From positions 91,160,996-91,224,995 of the forward strand of contig CM067373.1 of assembly GCA_034401795.1 (NCBI GenBank): a DNA stretch of 64,000 nt, written 5' to 3'. The first letter of the stretch is position 1, and every line of letters begins with the position of its first letter. Below are positions 1 to 12,324 of this stretch, piece by piece. The translations under genes were made by a program, and so were the position numbers. The DNA is from Chaetoderma sp. LZ-2023a. Its lineage: Eukaryota; Mollusca; Caudofoveata; Chaetodermatida; Chaetodermatidae. The notes under the pieces are model-generated. The model was not told the origin of the DNA. It ran no database searches and was given only the letters and a program-made list of their open reading frames with translations.

Positions 1-639
1 ATACACTGCGAGAGGGCAACACACCCACCCCCAGTCTGAACCTGGGCCTCCCCAACCACCTTGATATGCCGTGCTGCTGACTGAAAGTTCTTGCTTCCTT
101 AGATGGTGCTGGTGTTCAGTTAAATTATTTTTCAAAATGTTCATAGCAAATGTCATAATAGCTTGCCTTGTAGAACGGTTTGGAAAGAAGTGAATGTCAA
201 TAGCGGCTGTCACAGTCTGGGTTGAACAATGGCATATTTTCTAATTTCCAAGTCAACATTTATTGTAAAATGTGCCAGGACATACAGACCATGTGTATAA
301 TAATGGCCCACCTTGTAGGCAATCGCTCAGCATGTTCAACAACTCACTTGATTAACTTTACATCTTAAAAGGGCATCAATTATCTCTGTCTTTGCTGTGT
401 AAATGTATTAACGTTATACACCTTGTCTAAAGGTCACATCAGAAATTTACACCGATGTTCACAACTGACAAGGGAATTGAAATGGCTTCTGTAGAATGTC
501 TTGTTGTCAATAAAATTTGTGTCTGGTTAACAAGTGTGACTGCACTATGGGTGCGACGTAGCCATACTAGGCCTAGTGACTACCAAACATGTCAAAAATT
601 TGATTGGCACTTTTTTATCTCACCTGGCCTGTAGTGAAC

Positions 640-875
640 TTAACCCTTTAACACTCATATCAGCCATAAATGGCTTCTGCAGTGGTCGTGAGAAATGTCC
701 ATTTGCAGACCAAGAGAAGACTTTTTGAATATTTACCACTGGAATGACGCTTGATAACCGAGCCGGGCATTTCAGTGATAAAATTTCAAAACTAATCTAC
801 TCTTGGTCTGCAACTGGACATTTTCTATGAGAAAATTTAAATTTTCTTTAAAAAATATAATGGTTAAAGGGTTAA
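640..875. mobile_element. Palindromic MITE, family A
   Basis: The element starts TTAACCCTTTAACACTC and ends GGTTAAAGGGTTAA. Its middle is a near-palindrome: an arm reading CCATTTGCAGACCAAGAGA through TTTACCACTGGAATGA is followed by its reverse complement. TTAA at both ends suggests a TTAA target duplication, as in piggyBac or Kolobok elements. It has no coding capacity. Confidence 0.85.
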
Positions 876-927
876 GAGATTGTGGCCATCTGTCCATCAT
901 CTCTGACTATCCATCCACCAGTCTGCT

Positions 928-1140
928 TTAACCCTTTAACCCTCAAATTTATTCAAGAAAATTTAAATTTTCTTATAGAAAATGTCCATTTGCAGACCAA
1001 GAGAAGACTATTTTTGAAAATTTACCACTGGAATTACTTGCTCGGTTATCGAGCCACTCATTCCAGTGGTAAATTAAAAAAAATAGTCTCCTTGGTCTGC
1101 AAATAGACATTTCTCAAGACCACTGCAGAAGCCGTTTAAA
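928..1140. mobile_element. Palindromic MITE, family A (right end lost)
   Basis: The left end TTAACCCTTTAACCCTC and both halves of the central palindrome are present. The copy ends near CTGCAGAAGCCG without the GGGTTAA terminus. Confidence 0.8.
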
Positions 1141-1689
1141 CACTACTTCTTATTAACCACTTGGCTGATTTCATTCAGACTTGGCTGGAGGATTCAGAAG
1201 ATTATGGTAGTAAATTTGGGATGTCGTTTGCAGAAATTTAATTGGTCCATTTCCCCCCCCCCCCCAAGAATGTTCATGTAACTGTTTAAAGAACTACGTC
1301 TAATTAACCGCTGTGCAGATTTCAAGCAAACTGTACTAGAAAGACCCTAGGATCTTGAATTTCAGATGGCTATTCTGAAATTTGATTGATTAATTCTTTC
1401 AGCTGCCATTTTGGATTTCTGAAAATGTTCAAGAAATTGCTTAAAAGATTATTCTTTATAACCCTCTACTCTAGGCACAATTTAATCAGTCCTGGCTTGA
1501 GTTACCCCATTATTAGTGGTATGCTTTAAACTTGTATATGTGAACAGAAATTTAATGTGTCTTCTCTTTGGTGGCCATCATAGATTTTTAAAGTGACCAG
1601 GAAATTAATTAAAACCACACTCCTCATTAGCTGTTGGGCTGATTTTAGTCAAACTTAGTCTTAAACTGCAAGTCTTCTGTATGGAAATC

Positions 1690-1829
1690 TGATTGTCGAG
1701 CCAGTCATTCCAGTCGTGAAAAAATTAAAAAAACCAGTCCAAAAATGGACTTCTCTTGTTCTGCAAATTGACATTTCTCAAGACAACTGCAGAAGCCGTT
1801 TTTGGATGATATGAGTGTTAAAGGGTTAT
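1690..1829. mobile_element. Palindromic MITE, family A (right half only)
   Basis: The copy begins at the hairpin centre (GTCGAGCCAGTCATTCCAG) and runs to GTGTTAAAGGGTTA. The left half is missing. Confidence 0.75.
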
Positions 1830-1833
1830 GGTC

Positions 1834-2600
1834 AAGGTCACTGTTACATAATTAATTATGTAATATTGCATTTCCGGATAATAACTAGAGTTATATTAAA
1901 GGGATCATTATAAATCTGGCATGGGAGCTTGTCCTTGGTGTCCGAAGAACCCTATAGATTTTGCCGTCAAACGGTCAAAGATCAAGGCCACAGTGACGTA
2001 ATTAATTACATAATATTGCGTTTCCAGGATGATAACTCGAGTTCTGTTTAAGGCATCATTACCAATCTGGTGTGGATGGTTCAAAGAACCCTATCAAGTT
2101 TTGCGCCAAACGGTCAAGGTCATGGTGACCTAATTAATTACGTAATATTGCATTTCCGGGTGATAACTCAAGTTCAATTGAACGGATCGTTACCAATCTG
2201 GCGTGGCAGCTTGTTATTGGTGGTCCGAAGAACCCTATCGATTTTGGCGTCAAATGTCAAGGTCACTAAACTAATTAATTATGTGATATTACGTTTCCGG
2301 ATGATAATTTGAGTTCTATTTAAGTGATCGTTACCAGTCTGGTGTGGGAGCTTTTTCCTTGGTAGTCCGAAGAACCTATCGATTTTTGCGCCAAACTGTT
2401 AAAGGTTATGGTCATGTTGACCTAATTAATGGTGTAATATTGCGTTTCCGGATAATATCTCGATTGACAGGATCATTACTAATCCTGGGTGGGAGGTTGT
2501 CCTTGGTGTTTCGAAGAACCCTATCGATTTTGGAGTCAAGGTCACAGTGGCCAATCTTGGGCGGGAGGTTGTGGTTGACAGAATATTGTCATTCTTGTGT
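1834..2600. repeat. Tandem repeat, monomers of 131-152 bp
   Basis: About five diverged monomers. Each has an AATTAATTANGTAATATTGC block (near 1849, 2000, 2131, 2271 and 2423) followed by TTTCCGGATGATAACT and GAAGAACCCTATCGATTTT. Short open frames here are by-products of the repeat and not genes. Confidence 0.8.
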
Positions 2601-2738
2601 TAAAGCTGATCTAAATCCAACCAGTAGTTTTCAAGGTATCCATAGATCCAGAATTTGATCTGATCTGGATCGTGGTTCCTATATCAGGATCACCACCATT
2701 GTCTGGAAATCCTCTTGCATGGCAAGTTCCTTTGATGT

Positions 2739-2923
2739 GTTAACCATTTAATGGTCAAATTATTTTGTCATTAAATGTTCAATTTGCAGATCAGGAGAGG
2801 ATTATCGAGCCAGTCATTCCAGCAGTAAATTCTCAAAAATAGTCTTCTCTCGGCCTGCAAATGGACATTCCTCAAGACCACTACAGAAGCCGGTTTTGGC
2901 CAGATTGACCATTAATGCGTTAA
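2739..2923. mobile_element. Palindromic MITE, family A (internal deletion)
   Basis: Starts TTAACCATTTAATGGTC and ends ACCATTAATGCGTTAA. Part of the left arm is missing. Confidence 0.75.
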
Positions 2924-3018
2924 ACTGAGCCAAATCAGATCAGTAGTTATTGAGACACACATCTCCGCCGGACACATAGCATTAGTGTATGAATTGTATG
3001 TGTTTGATGAATTTACAA

Positions 3019-3264
3019 TTTGACCCTTTAATGGTAAAATTTGGTCAGGAAAATTTAATTATTGTCTTATTGAATGTCCATTTACAGGCCAAGACAATAC
3101 AATTTTTGAAAATTTATCACTGGAATGACTGGCTCGGTTATCGAGGCAGCCGTTCCAGTGGTAAATTTTCAAAAATTGTGTACTCCTGACCTGTAAATGG
3201 ACATTCCATTCCACAAGACCATAGCAGAGGCTGGTTTTGGCCGGTATTACCATTAAAGGGTTAA
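3019..3264. mobile_element. Palindromic MITE, family A
   Basis: A nearly full copy, from TGACCCTTTAATGG to CCATTAAAGGGTTAA. The central loop is CTGGCTCGGTTATCGAGGC. Confidence 0.85.
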
Positions 3265-3267
3265 TAA

Positions 3268-3365
3268 ACATTCTGTTGAATGTTTTCAATCTAATTTTAC
3301 TGGGAGATGTTGTTGCCAGACATTAGTCAAATTAGTTTCAAAATATTGAACGGATTGCAGTTACT
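3268..3365. mobile_element. Foldback MITE core, family B
   Basis: ATTCTGTTGAATGTTTTC, an imperfect inverted repeat, then AGTCAAATTAGTTTCAAAAT. Core only, without the TTAACCC ends. Confidence 0.65.
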
Positions 3366-4126
3366 TTGAAGTATACATGTGTGAATTCGGGTTTAAAAGT
3401 ATATAAATCGATCACAGCGCGAGTAAAATGTGGGTGAGCTTAGCCAGAAATGGGCACTGCATATCCAGATTGATCATTGCTCTATATATAGACTGCAACA
3501 ACCTTCAGTAAAATTGTTATTCAGTGTTTAATGAGTATGGTCTGGCTTTATTTTATTAGCTCATCTAAGACACAGCATGATAGGCAATATGTGCAGAGTT
3601 CATATGTCGCATAGCAGACATTTTGATTGAATAATTAATTGGACGCTTAATTGGACATGTAGATAGGATGTGATGGGGTGAGGTGGGGTGGGTTGGTGAG
3701 AGCTGGTGACTGTATATATCGTAGGTTAACCCTGTCACCTATGAAATACATATACTGGTGTTCTTTCCTGCTTTCAATGGACCATACACGAACATGGTTG
3801 AATATTTTATAAGTCATTTTACTGCACAATGCGCAGATATTCAACACAAAATCTGTTTCATCAGTAAAAATGCATCTCAGTGATCCCCTGAATCTGTAGG
3901 GTTGAACAAGTTAATTTAGAGAGAATGATATTAAGCATCTCTACCCGCTAGACCTGGCATTGTCACTCAGTATATTGAGATCTTGAATGTTGACCAGTAC
4001 TGGACAATAAGCTGATGGACATTTTATAATATAGTTGCTTGTGGAATTGATTTTTTGGCCTATCATTACATGTCTGCAGAGTTTGCTGTTCAGAGCTGCT
4101 CTTTAGCTTGATAACAGTAATTACCT
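3366..4126. other. No gene recognised
   Basis: A+T-rich intron with no repeat family or coding sequence that I recognise. Confidence 0.5.
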
Positions 4127-4359
4127 TTAACCCTTTAATGTCTAAATTTGGTCAAGAAAATCAAAATGTTTCGTTATTGAATTGTCATTTGCATGCCAAG
4201 AGATTATTTTTGAAAATTTACCACTGGAATGGCTGGCTCGGTTACTGAGCCAGTCATTTCAGTGTTAAAATTTAAAAAACGTTCTCTTGGCTTGCAAATG
4301 GACATTCTTCAAGACCACTGCAGAGGCCGGTTTAGGCGGCTTCGTCATGAAAGGGTTAA
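4127..4359. mobile_element. Palindromic MITE, family A
   Basis: Runs from TTAACCCTTTAATGTC to GAAAGGGTTAA. Its last four bases (TTAA, 4356-4359) are also the first four of the next copy. Confidence 0.85.
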
Positions 4360-4595
4360 CCCTTACATAACGCCAGCGGCCAAAACTGGCCTCTGTAGTG
4401 TTTTTGAGGAATATATATTAACAGGCAGAGAGGGCTGTTATTGAAATTTTACCACTGGAATGACTGGCTCAATACTATTGAGCCAGTCATTCCAGTGGTA
4501 AAATTTCAAAAATAGTCGTTTTAGCCTGCAAATGGATACTGAATAAGCAAATAGTTGGATTTTCTTGAGCAAATTTAGCCACTAAAGGGCTATAA
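4356..4595. mobile_element. Palindromic MITE, family A (adjacent copy)
   Basis: Begins at the shared TTAA and ends CACTAAAGGGCTATAA. Its hairpin tip reads GGCTCAATACTATTGAGCC, which pairs perfectly yet differs from the usual GGCTCGGTTATCGAGCC. Confidence 0.8.
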
Positions 4596-4635
4596 CATTG
4601 CATGAAATTTTTATTAGTGTAAAATATAGATGCAA

Positions 4636-4650
4636 AATATATATATATAT

Positions 4651-4714
<64 letters not shown>
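4636..4714. repeat. (AT)n microsatellite
   Basis: About 79 bp of alternating A and T with one GG interruption. Confidence 0.95.
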
Positions 4715-4717
<3 letters not shown>

Positions 4718-5723
4718 GCTTGGAATATTTTATATAACAGACATCTTGCTTTCTCCATCAATCAATACTTACCATTACATTACTTATTAATAACAACCAA
4801 CTTGTTGATTGTGCTCAAAGCTACTTAGACTTTAACCGACTATACCGATTCCTGGAACCGGGTACCCGCCCCAACAACCAGGTACCCGTTACCATGAAGC
4901 CACACTCTTGTTACCATAGCTAGCAGGAGTGACACCATTTTGTGAATTGTGCAAATTATCAACGTTTTTTAATTGTGATAATTTTGATAATTCTGTGCCT
5001 ATAATCAATGATAAGCAATGGTTGGTTAATATGATCTAATTTGGATGAAGTTAAATATTTTCGAGTAAGATCAGGTCTTTTAGAGAAATATTGGGTAGCT
5101 TAAAAATAGTTTTCACTCAGGTAATCTACTCTGTACAATTGTATGGATGAAATCGTTTTACATGTGAACATTTTTACTGGAAGCTATATTGCAGCAATGG
5201 TTTCCTATCAAAAATACTGTCAAAATATTCAAAAGATTAGTTATTATGTACTATCTGGAAATTTTCTTCTATTTGGTCAGTTCCTCTGAATGATTTAATG
5301 TAGTTACATTTGTACATTCTATTTGATTGCTTTAGGGGTTAGCTGCTCAGTTTTTTTGATGAGCAAAAAATTGTTCTTGGCTATTTATATTCATGTAACC
5401 TCTAGATATGTCAGGTGAATCATCATTTCATTACCTCAAACTTTGTGGTATGAAGATTCTATTATTGCCAGTATCAGCGTTTGACATCAGATATTCAGGA
5501 CGACACCAGTCAAATTATCTTTAGAGTATTAAATAAAATATATTTCTTATATCGTAGGGAATTTGTAGCGTTACACCTGTAGCGGCAACGGATTATCCTC
5601 AAATTAGTTTCCGAAATATTTAGCATACATGTATATTTATTAAGAAATTTCATGTAAAACTAGAATTGAAACAATGAATGAGATACAGTATATGTCGGCA
5701 TCTATAGTCAAACATTTTTGGTC
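4715..5723. other. No gene recognised; one family B fragment
   Basis: A+T-rich. Around 4850-4900 there is a GGTACCCG-containing segment of a type seen again near 42850 and 48020. Near 5170-5240 there is a decayed family B foldback (GGAAGCTATATTGCAGCAA...). Confidence 0.45.
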
Positions 5724-5931
5724 AACCCTTTCATTGACTAATCCATCAAAAGGTATATTCTTGACAATTATTGCTTATTCTGTTGAATTTTTTACATTAA
5801 TTTGACAGGAAGCCCTTGCTGCAGCAATGGCTTCCAGTAAAATTAATTTCAAAATATTCAACAGTGTTCTGGTATAGCTGCGTTGAAAATGAGATATGGG
5901 GAAATCGTCAGTGAAAGGTTTAAAACTATAG
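5724..5931. mobile_element. Foldback MITE, family B (near full length)
   Basis: Starts CAACCCTTTCATTGACTAA, has a central inverted repeat around GGAAGCCCTTGCTGCAGCAA, and ends GTCAGTGAAAGGTTTAA. The ends match those of the copy at 52391-52602. Confidence 0.7.
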
Positions 5932-7659
5932 ACACTGAGATAGATATCTCATTCATTGCTTCAATTCTAGCTGTTTTACAATTACACACTCAGTGTGCTG
6001 CATGATAGGTCTTTATCTGCTGTAGACAGTTTTGTTGGAGCCCTACAGGAAGGTGATGTCATGGCATAGTGATCCAAATGGCATGCAGCGGCATGCACCA
6101 AAAAAATTTACACTAGGTGGACATTTAATTCCTCAAGGATTTGATCTTATCTGATTTTATTACAACTTTGCACATTTGATGTATATCATCATTGCATCCA
6201 TAATAAAAGTGATTTTCAAATATTTTTCCATATCTTTAACTCACCTGGCCTGAAAGATTTGATTTTCAAATATTTTCGATGTTTCTACAGGTTTGAGCTT
6301 TGGACTTATTTATGTGGGCACCAAGAATTAGAAGAAATTTTCAATGGACACTGAAATCATCAAAGGCTTATCCGATCTCAATAAACTGCCCAGATCTATG
6401 TGACACCAAACCATGACCTATATGATAATATATGTGTGATACCATAGTAATCCTTATTTAGCACTGTATATAATGCGTGATAAGTGACAAAACAAAAAGA
6501 TTCGGGATGAGATTCTACCATTTATTCCTTGGCAATCACACCCAATGGATGTAACAAAACAAGCGCGAATGCCCTATAAACAGCTCATCACTGCTAATAA
6601 GTCTGTAACACAAATTTGTTTTGCACTATCATATTCTTGGAGAAATAAAAAAATGACAGGTATCTCATGAGGTCTCTAATTACACTGCATATGTGATTAT
6701 CACTTTGACTCAGAAATAATATATGTGCTCACGTTATTATTCACTTTTGTGCCGTCTTGAAAAATCCTCTTGATGATTGCATCAATGTTATTTAAGAATT
6801 AAAGCATGACAATATCTGTCAGAAATTTTTTTCTAAAACCCAATACCTGTTGAATCTCAAAGCTTAATATATAGAAGTATGTGGATAAAATGGTTCTAGT
6901 GTGACCATACTCGCAATTGAACAATGTTTCTGATAAATACGACTACTTAATAGTAAAAAAGATGCAAATTATGAATTTCACAAATATTAAAATTGCAAAC
7001 ATAAACAGAACTAACAAATTTCACAGAATGGCAGAATATTTAGCAGACCCGGACGCTGTTGTGTTGCGTAATCATAGCAACTGATTACTTCATTTGATAT
7101 CGGCGCTAAATTATCGTTGTTCGGCGCTGTTAGGCTGTATTCTTTGAGAATACGCTGGGTTCGTGTCACACCGGCACAACTATTTTCGGTGACTTATACT
7201 TCGGTGACATATGTAAGATTTTTTGAGTTCCTCCAATCTGAGTGATCCGTAAAACAAATGTAAGAAACATTTGTGCGCGGCTCTATAAATCCAGAACAAC
7301 AATAACATAACAAATATGAGTGACATAGTCAGAAGTTGTGTATGAAAATTAGTATGCATTAATAGTATACAAAAAGTTACACTGCAATAACGCTTTCAAA
7401 ATTTATGTTAGCTTGCAGGTAATGTCTCTTTAAACCTACATATCTTCCTTCTTTCTACTAATTTCTTTGCAAAATTGGGAGCTGTTTACGGTAGGAAAAT
7501 GGTTCATTATTTATTAACAAACATGAAATGATCATCTCTTGATACTCGAATGACATATTATTAGTATGTGTACTGTAGAAGCCAAAGCTGAGATTTAACA
7601 CTAGAAGAAATTAAACCGGTGTTTAACCAGAGAATACTGTTGCTGAGATCTATAAGAAC
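5932..7659. other. No gene recognised
   Basis: Around 6115-6250 there is a diverged monomer of the GGACATTTAATTCATCAAGG tandem family seen in full at 12.3-13.1 kb. The rest is A+T-rich and unrecognised. Confidence 0.45.
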
Positions 7660-8216
7660 TAGTGTTGTTCCGATTAATCGATTTGATCGATGGTTGATTG
7701 GTTTGCATGTTCAACCAACCGATCGATCATGATTTCAGAAATCGATTTTGGTTGTTTATAAATTGACTTTATTAATATATTTTAACTGGTCAAGCTAGAA
7801 AACGAATACTTTTTGGAAAAGAATTTAAATTTAATTGTTACAACTAGTATTACTCCTTAGTCTAAGACATTAATTCTTTCAGCACTTAAATAGTATGTTA
7901 ATTTCAAAGCAACCATACCAATAATATGTTGACTATTTTGAAACTTATTTGACTGGAAGCTGTTGCTGCTAAGGCAGCAACAGCTTCCAGTCAAATTAGT
8001 TTCAAAATATTCAACAGATTATTTCTTAAATTATTAAGAATCTGTCATACCTGCGACTTGGTTTGAAAGGGGTAATTGTCCTTGAACATGCTATATAATT
8101 ACTGCATTCAAAATGGGTAAAAAATGAGAACCTGTTATGATCAATCATTACTTGATCATCGGTTAGTATATAAAACCAATCATCGATCACAAAAATAGTA
8201 CCAATTCCCAACATTA
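7660..8216. mobile_element. hAT-type MITE, 557 bp, with a family B core inside
   Basis: The left end TAGTGTTGTTCCGATTAATC pairs imperfectly with the right end, which read inverted starts TAATGTTGGGAATTGG; both continue into GATCGATG.TTGGTTT. The flanks carry an 8-bp duplication, ATAAGAAC (7652-7659) and ATAGGAAC (8217-8224), as expected of hAT elements. A family B palindrome lies at about 7928-8022. There is no transposase, so it must have moved in trans. Confidence 0.75.
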
Positions 8217-8783
8217 ATAGGAACAACTCTTGCATGTCTTTAGTAAATCAAAATCACAATAAACATCTAGGGTATGTTCCACTAGACAAATAGTCTCTTT
8301 AGCAGCACGTTCCATTAATTGCTTTTGGGGTTTACTCTTGACTCGGTATTGCAGAGGATTTGGAGCTGGGTAACAGATTACGAGAACGCATTCCTTTGCA
8401 AAAGAGACATAGATCTATTCTGACACGTTTTGGAAATGCTTGTTTCAGAGCTCTCATCTCATTCGAAATCCTCAAAATATATGTGCGTGCTTTAGAATAA
8501 ATTATTTACACGTTTGTCACTTGTAAAATTTTTCAGCGATCCAGCAGGACTTGTTATTTTTCCAGACAACGTCAACAGGGGACATTTAGAATTAGATATC
8601 AGAAGAGGTTCAGTCAAACCTGCTTATGTGATCACCTGCCTTTTTGATTCAAAAGGTTCTTTAAGGTCAAGCACATGCATGCACAGAAGCTTGCACTCAG
8701 ACGAAACAAAATAATTACCTATGATAATTGATTTATAATAGTATTTTTTTATTTGTATGTAACCTATAACTGACCATTTTTGT
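8217..8783. other. No gene recognised
   Basis: A 66-codon open frame at 8514-8714 (+) has no similarity I recognise and no clear splice sites, so I do not call it a gene. Confidence 0.4.
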
Positions 8784-9515
8784 CTCGCCAGCGAAGCAGG
8801 ATCGAGACATAGGTATCACTTCCAGCGGCGGCGGCGTAAACTTTTAAGTTAAGTTTAGATCTCAGCAATGCCTGATCCAATTGGAACTAAACTTGGGTGC
8901 ATGGTAATATACATCAAAAGGAAGCAGGCCGCTGATAAAAAAGGCCATGAGGTCAAGGTTACAGGGGTCAAAGGTTACAGTATAATCTTTGTTAATATTT
9001 TACGTTCAGTTTTTGCATTAAACAAAAGTTATTGCCTTATATCTCAGCAATGCCTAAGCCAATTGGAACCAAACTTGGTTACATGGTGATATACATCAAA
9101 AGGAAGCAGCATGCTGATGCAGACATCATGCGGTCACGGTTATGGGGGTCAAAGATCACGGTATAATCTTTGTTAATATTTTACGTTATGTTTTTGCATT
9201 AAACAAAAGTTATTGCCTTATATCTCAGCAATGCCTGATCCAATTGGAACCAAAATTGGGTACATGGTGATATACATTGAATGGAAGCAGCCCACCGATA
9301 GAGCGGTCATGACGTCAAGGTTATGGGGGTCAAAGATCACGGCATAATCTTTGTTAATATTTTATGTTATGTTTTTGCGTTAAACAAAAGTTATTGTCCT
9401 ATATCTCGGCAATGCCTGATCCAATTGGAACCAAACTTGGATGCATGGAGATATACATTGAAAGGAAGGCATCGTGCGTTCAAGGTTATGGGGTCAAAGG
9501 TCACGGTATAATTTG
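8784..9515 (+). repeat. Tandem array, about 181-bp monomers, with TCTCGCC...GAGACA head
   Basis: The head is GTCTCGCCAGCGAAGCAGG...CGAGACATAGGTATCACTT. Four monomers follow, each containing ATCTCAGCAATGCCTGATCC and then AATTGGAACCAAACTTGG (near 8859, 9041, 9222 and 9402). The short open frames seen are repeat by-products. Confidence 0.8.
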
Positions 9516-10440
9516 TGTTGTCTCACCTGCGAAGCAGAAAAAGTGAGACAGGTATCACTTTTCCGACGGCGATGGCGTAACAATTGTTAAGTTTTTGCGT
9601 TTAGCAAAACTAATCAGCTTATATTTCAGGATTGGTTAAGCCTATTGCAACTAAACTTGGTAGAGTGGTTGCCTATGTAGTTAGGAACCATCATGGCGAT
9701 GATGAGGTCACAAGGCCAAAGTCACTGTGACCTTGGTAAAAAACTGTTTTTTCAACGTTAACGTTTGGCGTTTAGCAAAACGTATCACGTTATATTTCAG
9801 GATTGATTAAGCCTATTACAACTAAACTTGGTAAAGGGGGTGCCTATGTAGTTAAGAACCATTATGATGATAATGACGTCACAAGGTCAACGGTCAAGGT
9901 CACTGTGACCTTTGTACAAAACATTTTTTCAAGCTCAGCTTATATTTCAGGATTGGTTAAGCCTATTGTAACTAAACTTGGATACATGACATATATTGTT
10001 AGGAAGTAGCATGGTGACGTTGCGGTCACACGGTCAAGGTCACTGTGACCTTGATACAGAACTCTGTTCTTTCAACATTAAGTTTTTGTGTTTAGCAAAA
10101 CATCTTGGCTTATATTTCAGGATTGCTTACGCCTATTGCAACTAAGCTTGGATACATGATTACATATAATGTTAGGAAGCTGCATGATGATGTTGGGGTC
10201 ACAAGATCAAAGGTCAAGGTCACTGTGACCTTAATACAGAACTCTGTTATTTCAACATTAAGGTCATTAAGACATTGCTATTTGATCTCTGATTTTTCAA
10301 CATTAAGTTTTGCGTTTAGCAAATCATAGACATTTATATTTCAGAATTGCTTAACACTGCCAGAACTAATTTTGACACATTGAGCCCACAAGGTCAAAGA
10401 TTAAGGTCACTGTGACAAACATGGGACAGGCCAGACATTT
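9516..10440 (+). repeat. Second tandem array, 150-220-bp monomers
   Basis: It has the same kind of head (GTCTCACCTGCGAAGCAG...GAGACAGGTATCACTTTTCC) but different monomers, with ATATTTCAGGATTGGTTAAG then GCAACTAAACTTGG at about 9621, 9792, 9941, 10111 and 10335. AAGGTCACTGTGACCTTG, itself a short inverted repeat, is in each unit. Confidence 0.8.
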
Positions 10441-10756
10441 AATTCCGCGGAGCCAGTGATTCCAGTGATAAATTTTCAAATATAATCTCTTGGCTTGTAA
10501 ATGGACATTTAATAAGAAAATATTTAAATATTTTTTTCTAGTTGCTCAGCCAACGGCTTCCTGTCAAATTAATTTTCAAAATATTCAGCAGAATATTCCT
10601 TGCATCGAAAGAAAGACAACTTCTGAATACATAGTCTCATGTAATGTCTATTTACAGGTCAAGAGAAGACTATTTTTGTCTAGCCCTATGCAGAGCATAG
10701 GATGGCTTGACAGAGTGATCCAAACGGTGTGCTGCGTGCATAAAAATGTTACAGTT
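10441..10756. mobile_element. Fragments of MITE families A and B
   Basis: A family A right-half piece lies at about 10444-10530 and a family B piece (CTTCCTGTCAAATTAATTTTC) at about 10555-10590. A second family A piece is near 10632-10675. Confidence 0.6.
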
Positions 10757-12324
10757 TTTAGCTCACCTGGCCAGAATGGCCAAGTGAGCTTGTGCCATGA
10801 TGACCGTCCGGCGTCCATCCGCCCATCCATCCGTCTACTTTTCTTTAAACGGCTTCTCAAGAACCACTGGGCCGATTTCAATTAGATTTGGCAGGAAGTA
10901 TCCTTAGGGTATAGGGATCCAACTGTGTTCAAACAAAGCCGATCGGCCAATTTGGCTGGTGGCCATCTTGGATTTTGGCCAATTTTAGGAAACCAAGTTT
11001 GTTCGAAGGAACTTGATTGGCCAAATGGTTCGGTGGCCATCTTGGATGACCTAGTTTTCGTGAAAACAACTTCTGCAGAACCGCTGAACGGATCGGGATG
11101 AAAATTTGGGTATATAATTATGGACTAAGGGCCATTAAAGTATGTTCATGGGAAGTTGATAGGTAAAAAACATGGTCGCTGTGGACCAATACAATTTTAG
11201 CGTGTTTGGCTGCCATATTAAATTTTTTTATTTGATGCATTTTGAAGCCGAAATTGGTTTTCTTAACTCAGCTTACTTGTCAGTCAGCTGTCATATAGCA
11301 ATGACCCCATCTGTCTTCTGTATGTCCGTCCATCCATCTGTATGTCTGTCACCAACAATGGCGGCTCATTTTGTTATTTGTTGACGGATTGACACCAAAC
11401 GTTGTCACACTGTTAATGTCGGCATCTAATATCTGTGTTGTGAAAATGAAACTGATAGGACGTCAAATGCCAGAGTTATCACCCCTTAAATATTTGCAGT
11501 CTCACTTTCATAGGGCAAATACAGGTTTGTTCCCACCATCCATTGATTTATCACCATGTCAGATTTTATTGCCAAAGTAGATATTAAACCCCAATTAACA
11601 GATTAACCTTTCCAATACTGCCAAAATATTTAAGATATGTATTATGTGCTCTGACATCTATGCTCTTAAAAATATTTTGAAATGTATTTGATTGATTGCT
11701 AAGGAAGCAATGACTTTCAGTCAAATTATTTTCTAAATCAACTCCAGCTCACGCTACCCCTGCTGCTAACTTGGTGATTCAGCCAGATGCGCATGTGTTA
11801 AATGCATTGTGTGGTGGTGGGGAATAACCTGCTATAAAGACCACCTACCTGCCTTTAGAGACCATTTTCTTCAATTGTATTTAAACCTCAAGTAACCGTC
11901 TGACTGCTGAGTATTTGCAGACTTCCAAAGGTTATATCGCTGATCCTGATAAATATTTTGAAAACAATTGGACTGAAAGTTGTTGGTGGATAAGCCGCCA
12001 ACAACTTTCAGTCAAATTGTTTTCAAAATATTCAACAAGTCAAGAACTTTTGAAAATTGAAATATTCGCTGCACTGGCTTGCAGCAGTGAGACAGTTAAG
12101 AAACCAGCTGTAGTTAGCACTGATATCATCTATTTTCACTTAAACATTGTTCAAAATCACTAGCGCAAAAAAGACAGTCCAGAGGTGGTTGTCAATATCT
12201 CGAAAACTAAACCATTTGACTGAAAGTCATTGGAAGTGACACCGATGGATGTAAAACTTAAGTAAGATTAGTTGAAATGCCAATGTGCCAGGTGAGCGAT
12301 ACAGGCCCATTGGGCCTCTTGTTC
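10757..12324 (+). repeat. AGCTCACCTGG...GGGCCTCTTGTT interspersed repeat
   Basis: The head AGCTCACCTGGCCAGAATGG with CCAAGTGAGCT can form a hairpin. The tail is GGTGAGCGATACAGGCCCAT then TGGGCCTCTTGTT. Between them are segments with GGGCCGATTTCAATTAGATT, GGTGGCCATCTTGGAT and TGTTCAAGGGAA. This family is abundant in molluscan genomes. A family B palindrome (11945-12040) is nested inside. Confidence 0.8.
11945..12040. mobile_element. Foldback MITE core, family B
   Basis: The arms GACTGAAAGTTGTTGGTGG and CGCCAACAACTTTCAGTC pair almost perfectly. They differ together from other copies such as GACTGGAAGCTGTTGCTGC. Confidence 0.75.

Noticed and set aside
8514..8714. Possible additional PRKD exon
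   Set aside because: No similarity to any PKD segment and no splice sites at suitable positions.
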